Below the pieces are notes generated by a model. It was given only the letters and a program-made list of their open reading frames with translations. It had not been told where the DNA came from and did not search any database. Below, in pieces: positions 1 through 8,448 of a DNA stretch of 24,074 nt (position 1 is its first letter; each line of letters begins with the position of its first letter). The DNA lies in contig JBMYRC010000058.1 in the NCBI GenBank assembly GCA_049601975.1, positions 1-24,074 of the forward strand, in the 5' to 3' direction. The position numbers and the translations under genes are program-made. Source of the DNA: UBA6544 sp049601975. Its GTDB lineage: Bacteria; Pseudomonadota; Alphaproteobacteria; UBA8366.

Positions 1-9
1 TTTGAGGAA

Positions 10-1350
10 ATGGACAACGTGTTAAATCTGATTTCGAATTTGAAATCTGACATTTCCCGCGCTTCTGATGTGCGGGTGCTGGGGCGTGTTAAAGCCGTAC
101 AGGGAATGCTGGTCGAAGTCGGTGGCGTCCAGTCTTTCTTGTCGGTTGGCGACCGTTGCACGCTAATCGGGCGCAAAGGCGAAAAGGTGACCTGCGAAGT
201 CGTGGGGTTCCGAGATGACCGCGCGCTTGCAATGCCGTTTGGTTCGCTTGATGGTATTGGTTTAGGTTCGGTTGCGGAGGTCGGGGAAAGCAATTCCGTC
301 GCTTATCCCGACGAAGGTTGGCTAGGGCGTGTTGTGAATGCGTTCGGAGAGCCACTTGACGGTAAGGGCCAACTCAGCCGCGGTGATGTGGCGTATCGGG
401 TGAAACGTCCCCCCCCACCAGCCCACGCGCGCGGGCGTGTAGACGGGAAGATCGACCTCGGCATTAAATCTTTGAATGCGTTTGTTACATGTTGTCGCGG
501 ACAACGCATGGGGATTTTCTCTGCCTCCGGTGTTGGCAAGTCGATCTTGATGTCGATGTTGGCGCGGTACTCGCACGCCGATGTAATTGTGATTGGGTTG
601 GTCGGAGAACGTGGGCGCGAGGTAAAAGAGTTTCTCGAACAGGATTTGGGTGAGGAAGGACTGGCGCGGTCCGTCTTGGTGGTCGCGACGTCGGACGAAT
701 CGCCGTTGATGCGCCGTCAGGCTGCCTATATGACGATGACGGTGGCCGAGTACTTTCGCGATCAAGGTCGTGATGTCTTGTGCTTGATGGATAGCGTCAC
801 GCGCTTCGCCATGGCTCAACGGGAAATTGGACTTTCCGCCGGCGAACCACCCGCCAGCAAAGGGTATACGCCGACGGTATTTGGTGAACTTCCAAAACTT
901 TTGGAGCGGGCCGGTCCCGGAACGGGAGAGGGTACAATTACCGCGATGTTCGCAGTCCTGGTGGAAGGGGACGACCACAATGAGCCGATTTCGGATGCGG
1001 TGCGAGGAATTGTCGACGGGCATATCGTTCTTGACCGAGCAATCGCGCAACGCAACCGCTATCCGGCCATCAATATTCTTCGGAGTGTGTCGCGTACAAT
1101 GCCGGATTGTAATTCGGAAGAACAGAATGCTTTGATCAATCACGCTCGATCGCTAATGGTGACATACGAAGATATGGCGGAACTGATTCGTCTTGGCGCA
1201 TACCGCAGTGGTAGTGATCCTGTAGTCGATGAGGCCATCAAATTTTACGGTGCTTTGGAAGGTTTTCTCTCGCAGGGGAAAATGGAAGCCTTTACGCTTG
1301 AGGAGAGTTACGCGAGCCTAGGCGCCATATTTGGTCAAGAATCAAAATGA
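10..1350 (+). CDS. fliI: Flagellum-specific ATPase FliI of the type III export apparatus
   Basis: FliI is the hexameric ATPase at the cytoplasmic face of the flagellar type III secretion gate; it works with FliH and FliJ to unload and feed export substrates. The 446-residue length is normal. Visible motifs are a Walker A loop ASGVGKS at residues 172-178, the GERGREV element at 199-205, and a Walker B stretch ending in LMDSVTRFA near 259-267, all typical of the F1-beta/FliI/YscN family. The start ATG is preceded by TTGAGGAA, a usable ribosome site, so the gene is complete although it begins at the window edge. It overlaps fliJ by four bases (ATGA), implying coupling. A run of eight C at 409-416 encodes the PPPP stretch after residue 132. 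Identification is very secure. Confidence 0.97.
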   Translation: MDNVLNLISNLKSDISRASDVRVLGRVKAVQGMLVEVGGVQSFLSVGDRCTLIGRKGEKVTCEVVGFRDDRALAMPFGSLDGIGLGSVAEVGESNSVAYPDEGWLGRVVNAFGEPLDGKGQLSRGDVAYRVKRPPPPAHARGRVDGKIDLGIKSLNAFVTCCRGQRMGIFSASGVGKSILMSMLARYSHADVIVIGLVGERGREVKEFLEQDLGEEGLARSVLVVATSDESPLMRRQAAYMTMTVAEYFRDQGRDVLCLMDSVTRFAMAQREIGLSAGEPPASKGYTPTVFGELPKLLERAGPGTGEGTITAMFAVLVEGDDHNEPISDAVRGIVDGHIVLDRAIAQRNRYPAINILRSVSRTMPDCNSEEQNALINHARSLMVTYEDMAELIRLGAYRSGSDPVVDEAIKFYGALEGFLSQGKMEAFTLEESYASLGAIFGQESK

Positions 1351-1769
1351 GTGTGATCGAGAAATTAATTAGGTTTCATAAATTCGACTTGGATGAGAAG
1401 CGGCGAATTTTACGCGAATTGGAAGAACAGGAATCGCGTATTCAGGAGGCGCTAGACCGTATCAATCAGGAGGTCGAATCCGAGCAAGCTTTTGCTCGGG
1501 GAACAGCAGATTTCGCACCTTATTACGGGGGATATGCAACGCGAACAAAGGGACGTCGCGAAGCCCTCGAAGCGGAACTAGGCAAAGCCCATGGAGAAGT
1601 TGAAGACGCGCGCGAGATCGTCGTTCAAGCCTTTGAGGAGCTCAAGAAGTATGAGATTAGTAAGGATCAAGATGACCACCGTGCATATTTGGAGGAGGAA
1701 CGGCAAGACCGGATCGAGTTGGATGAGATTGCTTTAACGGGGCATCTGCGGAAGTCGACTTCTTCCTGA
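1347..1769 (+). CDS. fliJ: FliJ, flagellar export chaperone/stalk protein
   Basis: FliJ is the small coiled-coil protein that sits in the centre of the FliI ring, resembles the gamma stalk of F1-ATPase, and links the ATPase to FlhA. The 140-residue product is almost entirely charged helix (for example EKRRILRELEEQESRIQEAL near residues 17-36), as expected for the family, whose sequence is otherwise poorly conserved. The assignment rests on size, coiled-coil character and its position directly after fliI with a four-base ATGA overlap. It ends 12 bases from the convergent gene at 1782, so there is no room for a separate terminator between the two transcription units. Confidence 0.88.
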   Translation: MSVIEKLIRFHKFDLDEKRRILRELEEQESRIQEALDRINQEVESEQAFARGTADFAPYYGGYATRTKGRREALEAELGKAHGEVEDAREIVVQAFEELKKYEISKDQDDHRAYLEEERQDRIELDEIALTGHLRKSTSS

Positions 1770-1781
1770 TCTACCGGCCTT

Positions 1782-2174
1782 TTAGAGATGCGCAAGGAGC
1801 AGGGACGAATTCTGCCAACGAGGTTGCTGATCCACCACGGTAATTTGGCGGCTAGGGGTATCGCCCGGAGATTGGGTAATTTCGATCCGGACCCATCGTG
1901 GCACGACTTCATTGTTAATGTCGTCCAAGAAAGTTTGGGCATAGGCCTCGAACGGTTCATTCAAATGCGATGCGGTAGTTCCAAGATATGTCAGGAAACA
2001 GTCGGTCCGGAGCAAGAGCTTATCGGGCACGTAGGTTAGCGAAATTGACAGTCGTTCGCCGATATCCTGTTTGAGGACCGTCAGATAGTCGATATTTGGA
2101 TTGGGATTAGCGATTGTTCCCAGGCAAGCTCGAATTGTGAGTCTGTTGTCGCCGTCTGTTTCGTTCGCGCTCAT
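1782..2174 (-). CDS. QueF-like T-fold protein lacking the catalytic motif, last gene of the flagellar operon
   Basis: I recognise this 130-residue protein as resembling QueF, the NADPH-dependent preQ0 reductase of queuosine synthesis (T-fold family). Matching landmarks in order are NPNPNIDYL (about residues 23-31; QueF has NP-x4-DYL), an ISLTYVPDK strand (QueF: I-x-Y-x-P), a CFLTYL stretch where QueF has SLKLYL, then a helix and VPRWVRIEI (QueF: P-R-W/Y-L). The segment that should hold the active-site SLCP cysteine and the QPD aspartate is missing, ESKS is replaced by RTDC, and the RGGI motif is not evident. Reduction of preQ0 is therefore unlikely. It overlaps the upstream FliK-like gene by four bases (ATGA), so it is expressed with the flagellar operon. 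The fold assignment comes from remembered family consensus; the function is unknown. Confidence 0.72.
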   Translation of the reverse strand: MSANETDGDNRLTIRACLGTIANPNPNIDYLTVLKQDIGERLSISLTYVPDKLLLRTDCFLTYLGTTASHLNEPFEAYAQTFLDDINNEVVPRWVRIEITQSPGDTPSRQITVVDQQPRWQNSSLLLAHL

Positions 2175-3739
2175 ACGGTGAACTTGGACTGAGAGGCGTA
2201 GATTTCTTTGGTTGGGTTGAGTTCGAAGACTTCGGTCCTCTGGAAATTAATCGATCCGGTAAATCCAAGCGCAGAGATCGCATTTGCGAAAATCGCTCTG
2301 ATATCGTCGTGCATACTTTCAGACAAGGCTTCGCGGGTCCGAATCATCAGATCAATGGTTTTTTCGCGCGATAAGCCATCGAACTGGAATGGTCCAAAAT
2401 TGCTGAATTCGACTTCGATGACAAAGCGAATGTTACGGTTTTTTTCCTGTTCGCCTTCGTTTTCGGGTTCTTTCTCGCCTCTGACGAAGAGTTTTAGCTG
2501 TTGGAGGTCGGCTCCTGCTAGTAGAGGTATGATATAAGAGCGCCATTCCTGGCCCGATGGTTCGTTCGCCATTCGTTGCATTTCGCCGATATCTTGGCGG
2601 AGACGATCAATCAGATTGCCGCCGGATCGTTGCAGAATTCGCATCGCTTCCTCACCCATCCAGCGCCTAAGATCCCCAGTTATCATTGCGGATAAGAAGA
2701 ACAACATGCCGGTGGTCATTGGACCGCCGGCTTTTGGTAGAACTTGCTGAGCCATGTTTCGAGCCGCTGCTGGATCGCTGGATTGAATGGCGGCCATGGC
2801 ATCTTTTAAGGCTTCCCATTGCTGGGATAGCAGCAGTGAGGAGGTATCGCCGGTTCCCATGGGGAACTTCGGTGTGCCCATCATATGCAGGTTTAATTGG
2901 GTGCCGCGGGGCAGGGTAAAGCGGGCCGAGAGGGCTATTTCGCCGAGGGGAGTTTGAACAATGGTTTGGCCCGTCGGTGTTGTGCCGGTGACGGTTCCGG
3001 TAAATGCACCCTGAGCATTCGAGGAGGCGAGAGGAGCTCCGGAACCAACAGGGACAACGGAGATAATACGGACATTGAAAGTCGAACCGCTGGGAAGGAC
3101 AGGGGTTTGCAAGCTGCCGCCGGTCGAAGTGTTGCTGTTTAAGGAGATTCCTCGCGTTGTTGCGCCGCCTGATGTTGCCGTGACGCCCGGCCTTGCGGCG
3201 CCGTGGATTGCGGGCGCACCAGTAGGCGTGGATTGGGCGACTATACCCGAGACCGACGTTGCCCCTGATGCAGCTCCTATCGCCGCTCCCGTCGGTGCCT
3301 GTATGCCTTTTAACAGTGGTGGGGTGGGAGGAACAGTGACGGGACGTCGGACGGTCGCGCTGGCGGTGCTCCCTTGGGTCAAAGTCGAAGTGATAGCGGG
3401 GGCTGTCGATGCATTGGCAGTTTGGGGTGTTCGATTTTGGCCAGGGAGCGGCACAATCAGTACTTGAGGTCGGACACCGGCAGTTTGAATTTGAAGGTTG
3501 AGAGTACTGCCGTTCAATAGGTTAGCGGCGGTTTGAAGGGTTAGTTGGCCGCTATCGCTCTGCAGCAGAAACTGTCCCGGAGCGACGCGATTGAGGACAG
3601 TGGCGGCGAGCGTTTGTCCTAGTTGCAACGGCGTTTGCGGTGTTGCGGATTGCACGATAGTGCCAGTAGATGTCGCAGTTGGGGCGGTAGTCTGGAGGAC
3701 CGCGCTCGATGGCGGTGTTGGCGGAACCGGAGTGTTCAT
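2171..3739 (-). CDS. FliK-like protein with Pro/Thr/Ala-rich N-terminal region
   Basis: This 522-residue protein has the build of a hook-length-control protein. An early segment (about residues 53-85, PGQFLLQSDSGQLTLQT) resembles the beta-rich repeat seen in FliK-like proteins. A long low-complexity Pro/Thr/Ala/Gly/Ser-rich middle follows, and a folded C-terminal part (437-522) contains IRFVIEVEFSNFGPFQFDGL, reminiscent of the C-terminal domain of FliK relatives. The canonical fliK is at 16401-17999, so this is a second, divergent member or a separate family. It lies between flhF (36 bases upstream) and the QueF-like gene (four-base overlap) within the fliF operon. The ATG follows a weak GGTGGG ribosome site. 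Flagellar association is secure from context; the precise role is not. Confidence 0.7.
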   Translation of the reverse strand: MNTPVPPTPPSSAVLQTTAPTATSTGTIVQSATPQTPLQLGQTLAATVLNRVAPGQFLLQSDSGQLTLQTAANLLNGSTLNLQIQTAGVRPQVLIVPLPGQNRTPQTANASTAPAITSTLTQGSTASATVRRPVTVPPTPPLLKGIQAPTGAAIGAASGATSVSGIVAQSTPTGAPAIHGAARPGVTATSGGATTRGISLNSNTSTGGSLQTPVLPSGSTFNVRIISVVPVGSGAPLASSNAQGAFTGTVTGTTPTGQTIVQTPLGEIALSARFTLPRGTQLNLHMMGTPKFPMGTGDTSSLLLSQQWEALKDAMAAIQSSDPAAARNMAQQVLPKAGGPMTTGMLFFLSAMITGDLRRWMGEEAMRILQRSGGNLIDRLRQDIGEMQRMANEPSGQEWRSYIIPLLAGADLQQLKLFVRGEKEPENEGEQEKNRNIRFVIEVEFSNFGPFQFDGLSREKTIDLMIRTREALSESMHDDIRAIFANAISALGFTGSINFQRTEVFELNPTKEIYASQSKFTV

Positions 3740-3775
3740 TAACCCACCGCTCCGCCACCAGACGATTTGCTTCCG

Positions 3776-4846
3776 TCAGTTTGAGTCTGTCGGCGCAAGT
3801 TTATCATCTTCCACGGTCTCCTCTAGAGGCGTTTCTCGGGGAGAGTTGGACGGGTCTATTTCTTGTCTTCTGGACTTCCGACTGGGTGTTTGAGGCACTG
3901 TTTGTGCGGGCTCCGATGGTAAGAGAAGGCGGGACAGCGACACCTGATTCATCGGCCGCAATCCGTTGACGATATTCGGCGATGGGCTGACATCGCAAAA
4001 AGCCAGACCCGACGCATCTATCGATGCCAGGACACTGCCCAACCGGCGAACCATATCAAGGCCGGTCACTAGCATGCGGCTTGGTGCGACTTCCCCGTAT
4101 GCTTTCGCAATGTCAATTGCGTCGATTGGGTCGCGGCCTGCGGTGAGAACGAGAATAGATTCGACGGCAATTGCGCTCGTGAGATCGATAAGTTTACTCA
4201 TGTCCTCGGGGCTGTAGGGATTAACTCCCATAGAGTCGATGACGATTAGGTCTTCCGGATTGGCATTTTCTATGGCTTCGATAAGTGCCAGAGGGTCGGG
4301 AGCGGGGACCACTTCGAGACCGAGACGGCTCGCATATGCTTCGAGCTGCTCGATACCTTGAGCGCGGACCGTATCCGTTGTGATCAGGCGCATAGAATGG
4401 CCGGAGATGACTGTCCGCGCTGCCATTTTCGCTGCGGCGGATGTCTTACCTCCGCCGGGCGGACCAATTAGCATGATGGGGCGCGATTGGCCTCCCGATT
4501 CCGGCAGAGGCATGAATTCGAATGTTGATTGAAGGGCACCGGCGAGCGCCATGTGTGTATCCGACACCGCTTGGGCGGCAACTGAATTTAAAATACGGTC
4601 CACCAAATCAGGAGGTGTGCCGTGGTCATCCAGCGCGTTGCCGACTAATTGTAGGGTATCGAAGGTGACGGCTCTCTCGTCGTCTGGGATATGCCGGTCT
4701 TCTGCATCTGACGCGGCCGTTACGCGAACGCCACGCGTGCCTTCGTCCTCGTGTGTCGCGACGATGATGGCTTCAGCACCCATTTGTTCACGAACGAGTT
4801 CCATCGCTTCCTGCATGGTTCGCGCGTGGATTGTCTTAAGCCTCAT
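3776..4846 (-). CDS. flhF: FlhF, SRP-type GTPase for flagellar placement
   Basis: FlhF is a membrane-associated GTPase of the SRP/FtsY class that recruits early flagellar parts such as FliF to the cell pole. The N-terminus MRLKTIHARTMQEAMELVRE followed by MGAEAIIVATHE is characteristic of FlhF. The G1 loop GPPGGGKTS is at residues 128-136, an SRP-type ITTDTVRAQGIEQL segment follows near 155-168, then VIDSMG (G3 region) and TGLDMVRRLG, where most relatives have a basic residue in place of the Gly of TGLD. The last 45 or so residues are Pro/Ser/charged and probably disordered. It lies between flhA (33 bases) and the FliK-like gene (36 bases). A GGGA ribosome site lies about 10 bases before the ATG. 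Confidence 0.95.
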   Translation of the reverse strand: MRLKTIHARTMQEAMELVREQMGAEAIIVATHEDEGTRGVRVTAASDAEDRHIPDDERAVTFDTLQLVGNALDDHGTPPDLVDRILNSVAAQAVSDTHMALAGALQSTFEFMPLPESGGQSRPIMLIGPPGGGKTSAAAKMAARTVISGHSMRLITTDTVRAQGIEQLEAYASRLGLEVVPAPDPLALIEAIENANPEDLIVIDSMGVNPYSPEDMSKLIDLTSAIAVESILVLTAGRDPIDAIDIAKAYGEVAPSRMLVTGLDMVRRLGSVLASIDASGLAFCDVSPSPNIVNGLRPMNQVSLSRLLLPSEPAQTVPQTPSRKSRRQEIDPSNSPRETPLEETVEDDKLAPTDSN

Positions 4847-4879
4847 TCGTGTTTAGTCCCGTTCATGTGTATTTCGAGC

Positions 4880-7000
4880 CTACACTTGACCCAATGTTTT
4901 GATCTTTGCTTTTGGGTGTACTTCATTTTGCGACATGACGACAGTCACCGGGCGGAATCGTTCGACCACCGATCTGACGAATGGCCGGATGCCGGGACTG
5001 ACCAGAAGGATAGGTGTCTCGCCTTGCATAGCGTGACGTTCGAATACTGTGCGGACTGCGGTGATAAATTGTTGTAGTTTGCTCGGTGCCATTGAGAGTT
5101 GTCGGTCGTCGCCTTGGCCGATGATGGCTTCGGCGAACGATTGTTCCCATTCTGGCGAGAGTGTCACCAGCGGGATAAAGCCCTGTTCGTTGACGACATC
5201 GTCGGAGAGTTGTCGGGCAAGCCGGGCGCGGACATGTTCCGTAATCTGGCCGATGTTGCGGGTGTAACCACAAGCCTCCGAGACACCTTCGAGGATTGTT
5301 GCGAGATCGCGTATGGAGATCCGTTCACCAAGCAAATTCTGCAGAATTCGTTGAATACCACCGACACTGATTTGGTTTGGAACTAAATCGGCGATCAGTT
5401 TTTGATGTCCCGCATCCAGTTCATCCAAGAGTTTCTGCGTTTCGGAAAAGGACAGTAGTTCAGACATGTTATCGCGGACAGTTTCCGTCAGATGCGTTGT
5501 AATAACTGTTGGCGCGTCGACAACGGTAAAGCCGCGGAACATTGCTTCCTCGCGGTGTTGTTCGCCAACCCACATTGCGGGCAAGCCGAATGTCGGCTCT
5601 ATAGTAGATTCTCCGGGAAGCGAGATTTGCTCGCCTTTGGGGTCCATGACCAGCAGATTGTTGGGCCGAAGCTCGCCGGTCCCCGCCTCGATCTCCTTGA
5701 CCCGCAGGATATAGTTGTTGGGCGGTAGCTGAAGATTGTCCTGGATACGGACAGCGGGCATGATGAAACCCATTTCACCCGCCAATTGTCGGCGCAACGC
5801 TTTGATTTGGTCCGTGAGGCGCCGCTCACTCGGATTGTTGATCAGCGATAACAAACCATAACCCAATTCCAAGCGGATATTATCGATTTGGAGTGCGGCA
5901 CCGATGGGTTCTTCCGGTGGCGGTGCAGTGTGTTTTTCTTCCTCCGCCTTGGCTTCATCTTCCTCCTCCCTTTTGTTTCGCGCGTTTAGCGCGAACGCGT
6001 TGTACCCTGTGATCGAGGCGATGATCAGGAAGGGAAGGGCAGGCATTCCTGGAAGGACGGCGATCGTCACTAGCACGCCCGTCGCGAGGGTCATAGCGAT
6101 TGGATAATGCGTGAGTTGACTGAGGACGGCTTCATCCGCGGCACCTTGGACGCCGGATCTCGTGACCAGCATACCGGCGGCAATCGAGACGACTAGAGCC
6201 GGGATTTGTGTGACCAGACCGTCACCGATGGTCAGTAGGGTATATGTTTCAGCAGCATTACCGAGGGTCATATTCTGCTGCGCCGTGCCGATGATGATGC
6301 CACCGACAATATTGATGAACGTAATCAGGAGGCCAGCAATGGCGTCGCCTCTGACGAATTTTGAGGCGCCGTCCATCGCGCCGAAGAAAGAGTTTTCTTC
6401 CTCCAATTGTCTGCGGCGCTTGCGTGCCGCCTCTTCGCCGATCAAACCCGAGGACAGGTCTGCATCGATCGCCATTTGTTTGCCGGGCATAGCGTCTAAG
6501 CTGAAACGCGCCGCGACTTCGGCGATACGGCCAGCGCCCTTTGTAATGACGACGAAGTTAACAATGACGAGAATGCCGAAGACGATGATGCCTATAACGT
6601 AATTGCCGCTGACAACGAAGTTACCGAAGGCCTGAATAACCTGTCCGGCAGCGGCACCTCCGGTATGGCCGTCCGCCAAAATTAACCTCGTGGACGCGAG
6701 GTTTAATGCAAGGCGTAACATTGTTGCGATCAACAAGAGTGTCGGAAACGTATTTAATTCTAAAGGGTTCTGAATGAAAAGAACCGTCATCAAGATGACT
6801 AAGGAAAAGGTAATAGAGATTGCGAGAGAGAAATCCAAGAGCCAGGTTGGCATTGGGAGAAGGAGCACGACGAGTATCGCAATGACGCCTAGTGCAAGCG
6901 CAATATCTCCACGCTTAAAAATTTCAGGGATTTGGAATGCCGGACCGTCGGAATTCCCATCACCTGATTCCGTTGCCTGATCGGGCGCGGATTCGCTCAT
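4880..7000 (-). CDS. flhA: FlhA, membrane component of the flagellar export gate
   Basis: FlhA is the large inner-membrane protein whose cytoplasmic nonamer ring receives chaperone-substrate complexes and which couples proton flow to export. The 706-residue length is normal. The N-terminal half (about residues 30-330) carries the hydrophobic transmembrane helices. Between them lies the FHIPEP-family cytoplasmic loop, seen as RFSLDAMPGKQMAIDADLSS followed by RKRRRQLEEENSFFGAMDGA. A charged Glu/Lys-rich linker near 340-360 leads to the soluble C-terminal domain ending at KIKTLGQV. The start is supported by AGGGA 7-8 bases upstream. It is transcribed after flbD (46-base gap) and before flhF. Confidence 0.97.
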   Translation of the reverse strand: MSESAPDQATESGDGNSDGPAFQIPEIFKRGDIALALGVIAILVVLLLPMPTWLLDFSLAISITFSLVILMTVLFIQNPLELNTFPTLLLIATMLRLALNLASTRLILADGHTGGAAAGQVIQAFGNFVVSGNYVIGIIVFGILVIVNFVVITKGAGRIAEVAARFSLDAMPGKQMAIDADLSSGLIGEEAARKRRRQLEEENSFFGAMDGASKFVRGDAIAGLLITFINIVGGIIIGTAQQNMTLGNAAETYTLLTIGDGLVTQIPALVVSIAAGMLVTRSGVQGAADEAVLSQLTHYPIAMTLATGVLVTIAVLPGMPALPFLIIASITGYNAFALNARNKREEEDEAKAEEEKHTAPPPEEPIGAALQIDNIRLELGYGLLSLINNPSERRLTDQIKALRRQLAGEMGFIMPAVRIQDNLQLPPNNYILRVKEIEAGTGELRPNNLLVMDPKGEQISLPGESTIEPTFGLPAMWVGEQHREEAMFRGFTVVDAPTVITTHLTETVRDNMSELLSFSETQKLLDELDAGHQKLIADLVPNQISVGGIQRILQNLLGERISIRDLATILEGVSEACGYTRNIGQITEHVRARLARQLSDDVVNEQGFIPLVTLSPEWEQSFAEAIIGQGDDRQLSMAPSKLQQFITAVRTVFERHAMQGETPILLVSPGIRPFVRSVVERFRPVTVVMSQNEVHPKAKIKTLGQV

Positions 7001-7046
7001 AAACTTTCCCTGGCATTAATAGCCATCACACGGATCTTTCTCTTGA

Positions 7047-8417
7047 TTAACTTTCACCAGGCATGGGAACGGCCATGCCATCGTCGTTATATAGTTTCAA
7101 TTTGTTGCGCAATGTCCGGATCGAAATACCGAGAATATTCGCGGCGTGTGTCCGGTTGCCGAGACAATGTTGAAGGGTGTCTATGATAAGGTCACGTTCG
7201 ACTTCAGCGACGGTACGACCGACCAACCCCTTGGTATGGTTCTCGTCGGTGATTTCCGCCGAACCATTCTCAATGACGGAGGCAGCCGCGGTTGCGGCGA
7301 TCGATACAACCTCATCACTGGCTCCACTTAAGATAATCGCGTCGGTTCCGATTTCAGTACCTTGCGCGAGCAATACGGCTCTATGCATCGTGTTCTCTAA
7401 TTCGCGCACATTACCGCGCCACCCGTGACTTTGCAGTTGGGCCATTGCTTGATCGCCAATGGGCAGACGTTCGACTCCATTCGCTTCGGAATATTTCTCA
7501 ATGAAGAAATTCGCCAAAACCGGGATATCCAGCGGCCGTTTACGAAGTGACGGAAGTTCGATTTCGATGACGTTGAGGCGGAAGAATAAATCTTCGCGGA
7601 AATCTCCGAGACGAACCGATTCCTCGAGATTTCGGTTCGAAGTCGCCAAAATTCTGACATCGACCTTGATCGTCTGGGTTCCACCAACCCGGTCAATTTC
7701 GCGTTCTTGAATGGCGCGCAATAGTTTTGCTTGTAGACGCGTATGCATCTCGCTGATCTCGTCAAGGAGGATGGTGCCGCCGTTGGCTTCCTCGAATTTA
7801 CCGATGCGTCGAGCGATTGCGCCTGTAAACGCGCCTTTTTCGTGGCCGAAAAGTTCAGATTCCAGAAGGTTTTCAGGAATAGCCGCGCAGTTTACCGCGA
7901 CGAAATTGCTTGTGGAACGGTTGCTCTTAGCATGAATGTAACGGGCCATGAGCTCTTTACCGGTGCCCGATTGCCCAGTGATCAAAGCGGAGGCATCCGA
8001 TGGCGCAATTCTGTCGGCAAATGCCAGCACTTTTTTCATTGCTGGGTCGGCATGGACGATAGCGTTACTTTCCTGGCTGACCGCTTCCAAGACCGCCGCA
8101 ATTAGTTCGGGGTCGGGGGGCAGGGGAACATATTCTTTTGCCCCACCCTTGATGGCATTGACGGCGGCATTGCTATCGTTACCGATACCGCAAGCTACGA
8201 TCGGCAGGTTGATTCGCTCCGTGGCAAGCTGCTTTACCATATCGCCGACGTCTAAATTGACATCGACCATGGCGACCTCGGCGCCTTGACCTGAACGCAA
8301 TGCATTCATGGCTTCCGATACGGTGTTGACGTGTGTGACTTTCGCACCGCGCATGAGGGCAATCTTGCTCGCCTCCGTGATATGGCCTTCCAGTCTGCCG
8401 ACGATCAAAACTTTCAT
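7047..8417 (-). CDS. flbD: FlbD-type sigma-54-dependent transcriptional regulator
   Basis: This is an enhancer-binding protein that drives RNA polymerase-sigma-54 at late flagellar promoters; in Caulobacter the same protein also represses fliF. The 456 residues comprise a receiver-like domain (1-115), an AAA+ domain (about 125-365) and a Fis-type helix-turn-helix (GNRTHAANILGISIRTLRNK, about 425-444). The AAA+ part has Walker A GQSGTGKE (148-155), the sigma-54 contact loop GAFTGA (195-200) and Walker B GGTILLDE (213-220). The receiver keeps an Asp at 52 but lacks the acidic pair after the first strand (VLIVGRLEG) and the conserved Lys (YVPLP), so classical phosphorelay control is doubtful, as for known FlbD proteins. 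The ATG follows AGGAAG. It sits between motA and flhA; its likely targets are the sigma-54 promoters at 18037 and 18968. Confidence 0.93.
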   Translation of the reverse strand: MKVLIVGRLEGHITEASKIALMRGAKVTHVNTVSEAMNALRSGQGAEVAMVDVNLDVGDMVKQLATERINLPIVACGIGNDSNAAVNAIKGGAKEYVPLPPDPELIAAVLEAVSQESNAIVHADPAMKKVLAFADRIAPSDASALITGQSGTGKELMARYIHAKSNRSTSNFVAVNCAAIPENLLESELFGHEKGAFTGAIARRIGKFEEANGGTILLDEISEMHTRLQAKLLRAIQEREIDRVGGTQTIKVDVRILATSNRNLEESVRLGDFREDLFFRLNVIEIELPSLRKRPLDIPVLANFFIEKYSEANGVERLPIGDQAMAQLQSHGWRGNVRELENTMHRAVLLAQGTEIGTDAIILSGASDEVVSIAATAAASVIENGSAEITDENHTKGLVGRTVAEVERDLIIDTLQHCLGNRTHAANILGISIRTLRNKLKLYNDDGMAVPMPGES

Positions 8418-8448
8418 TTTCTTCCTGTTCTCTTACCTTTGTTCGACA

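Noticed and set aside
322..1143. A 273-codon open frame antisense to fliI
   Set aside because: It is fully covered by the strongly conserved fliI frame; it has no family likeness and its composition is that of a shadow frame.
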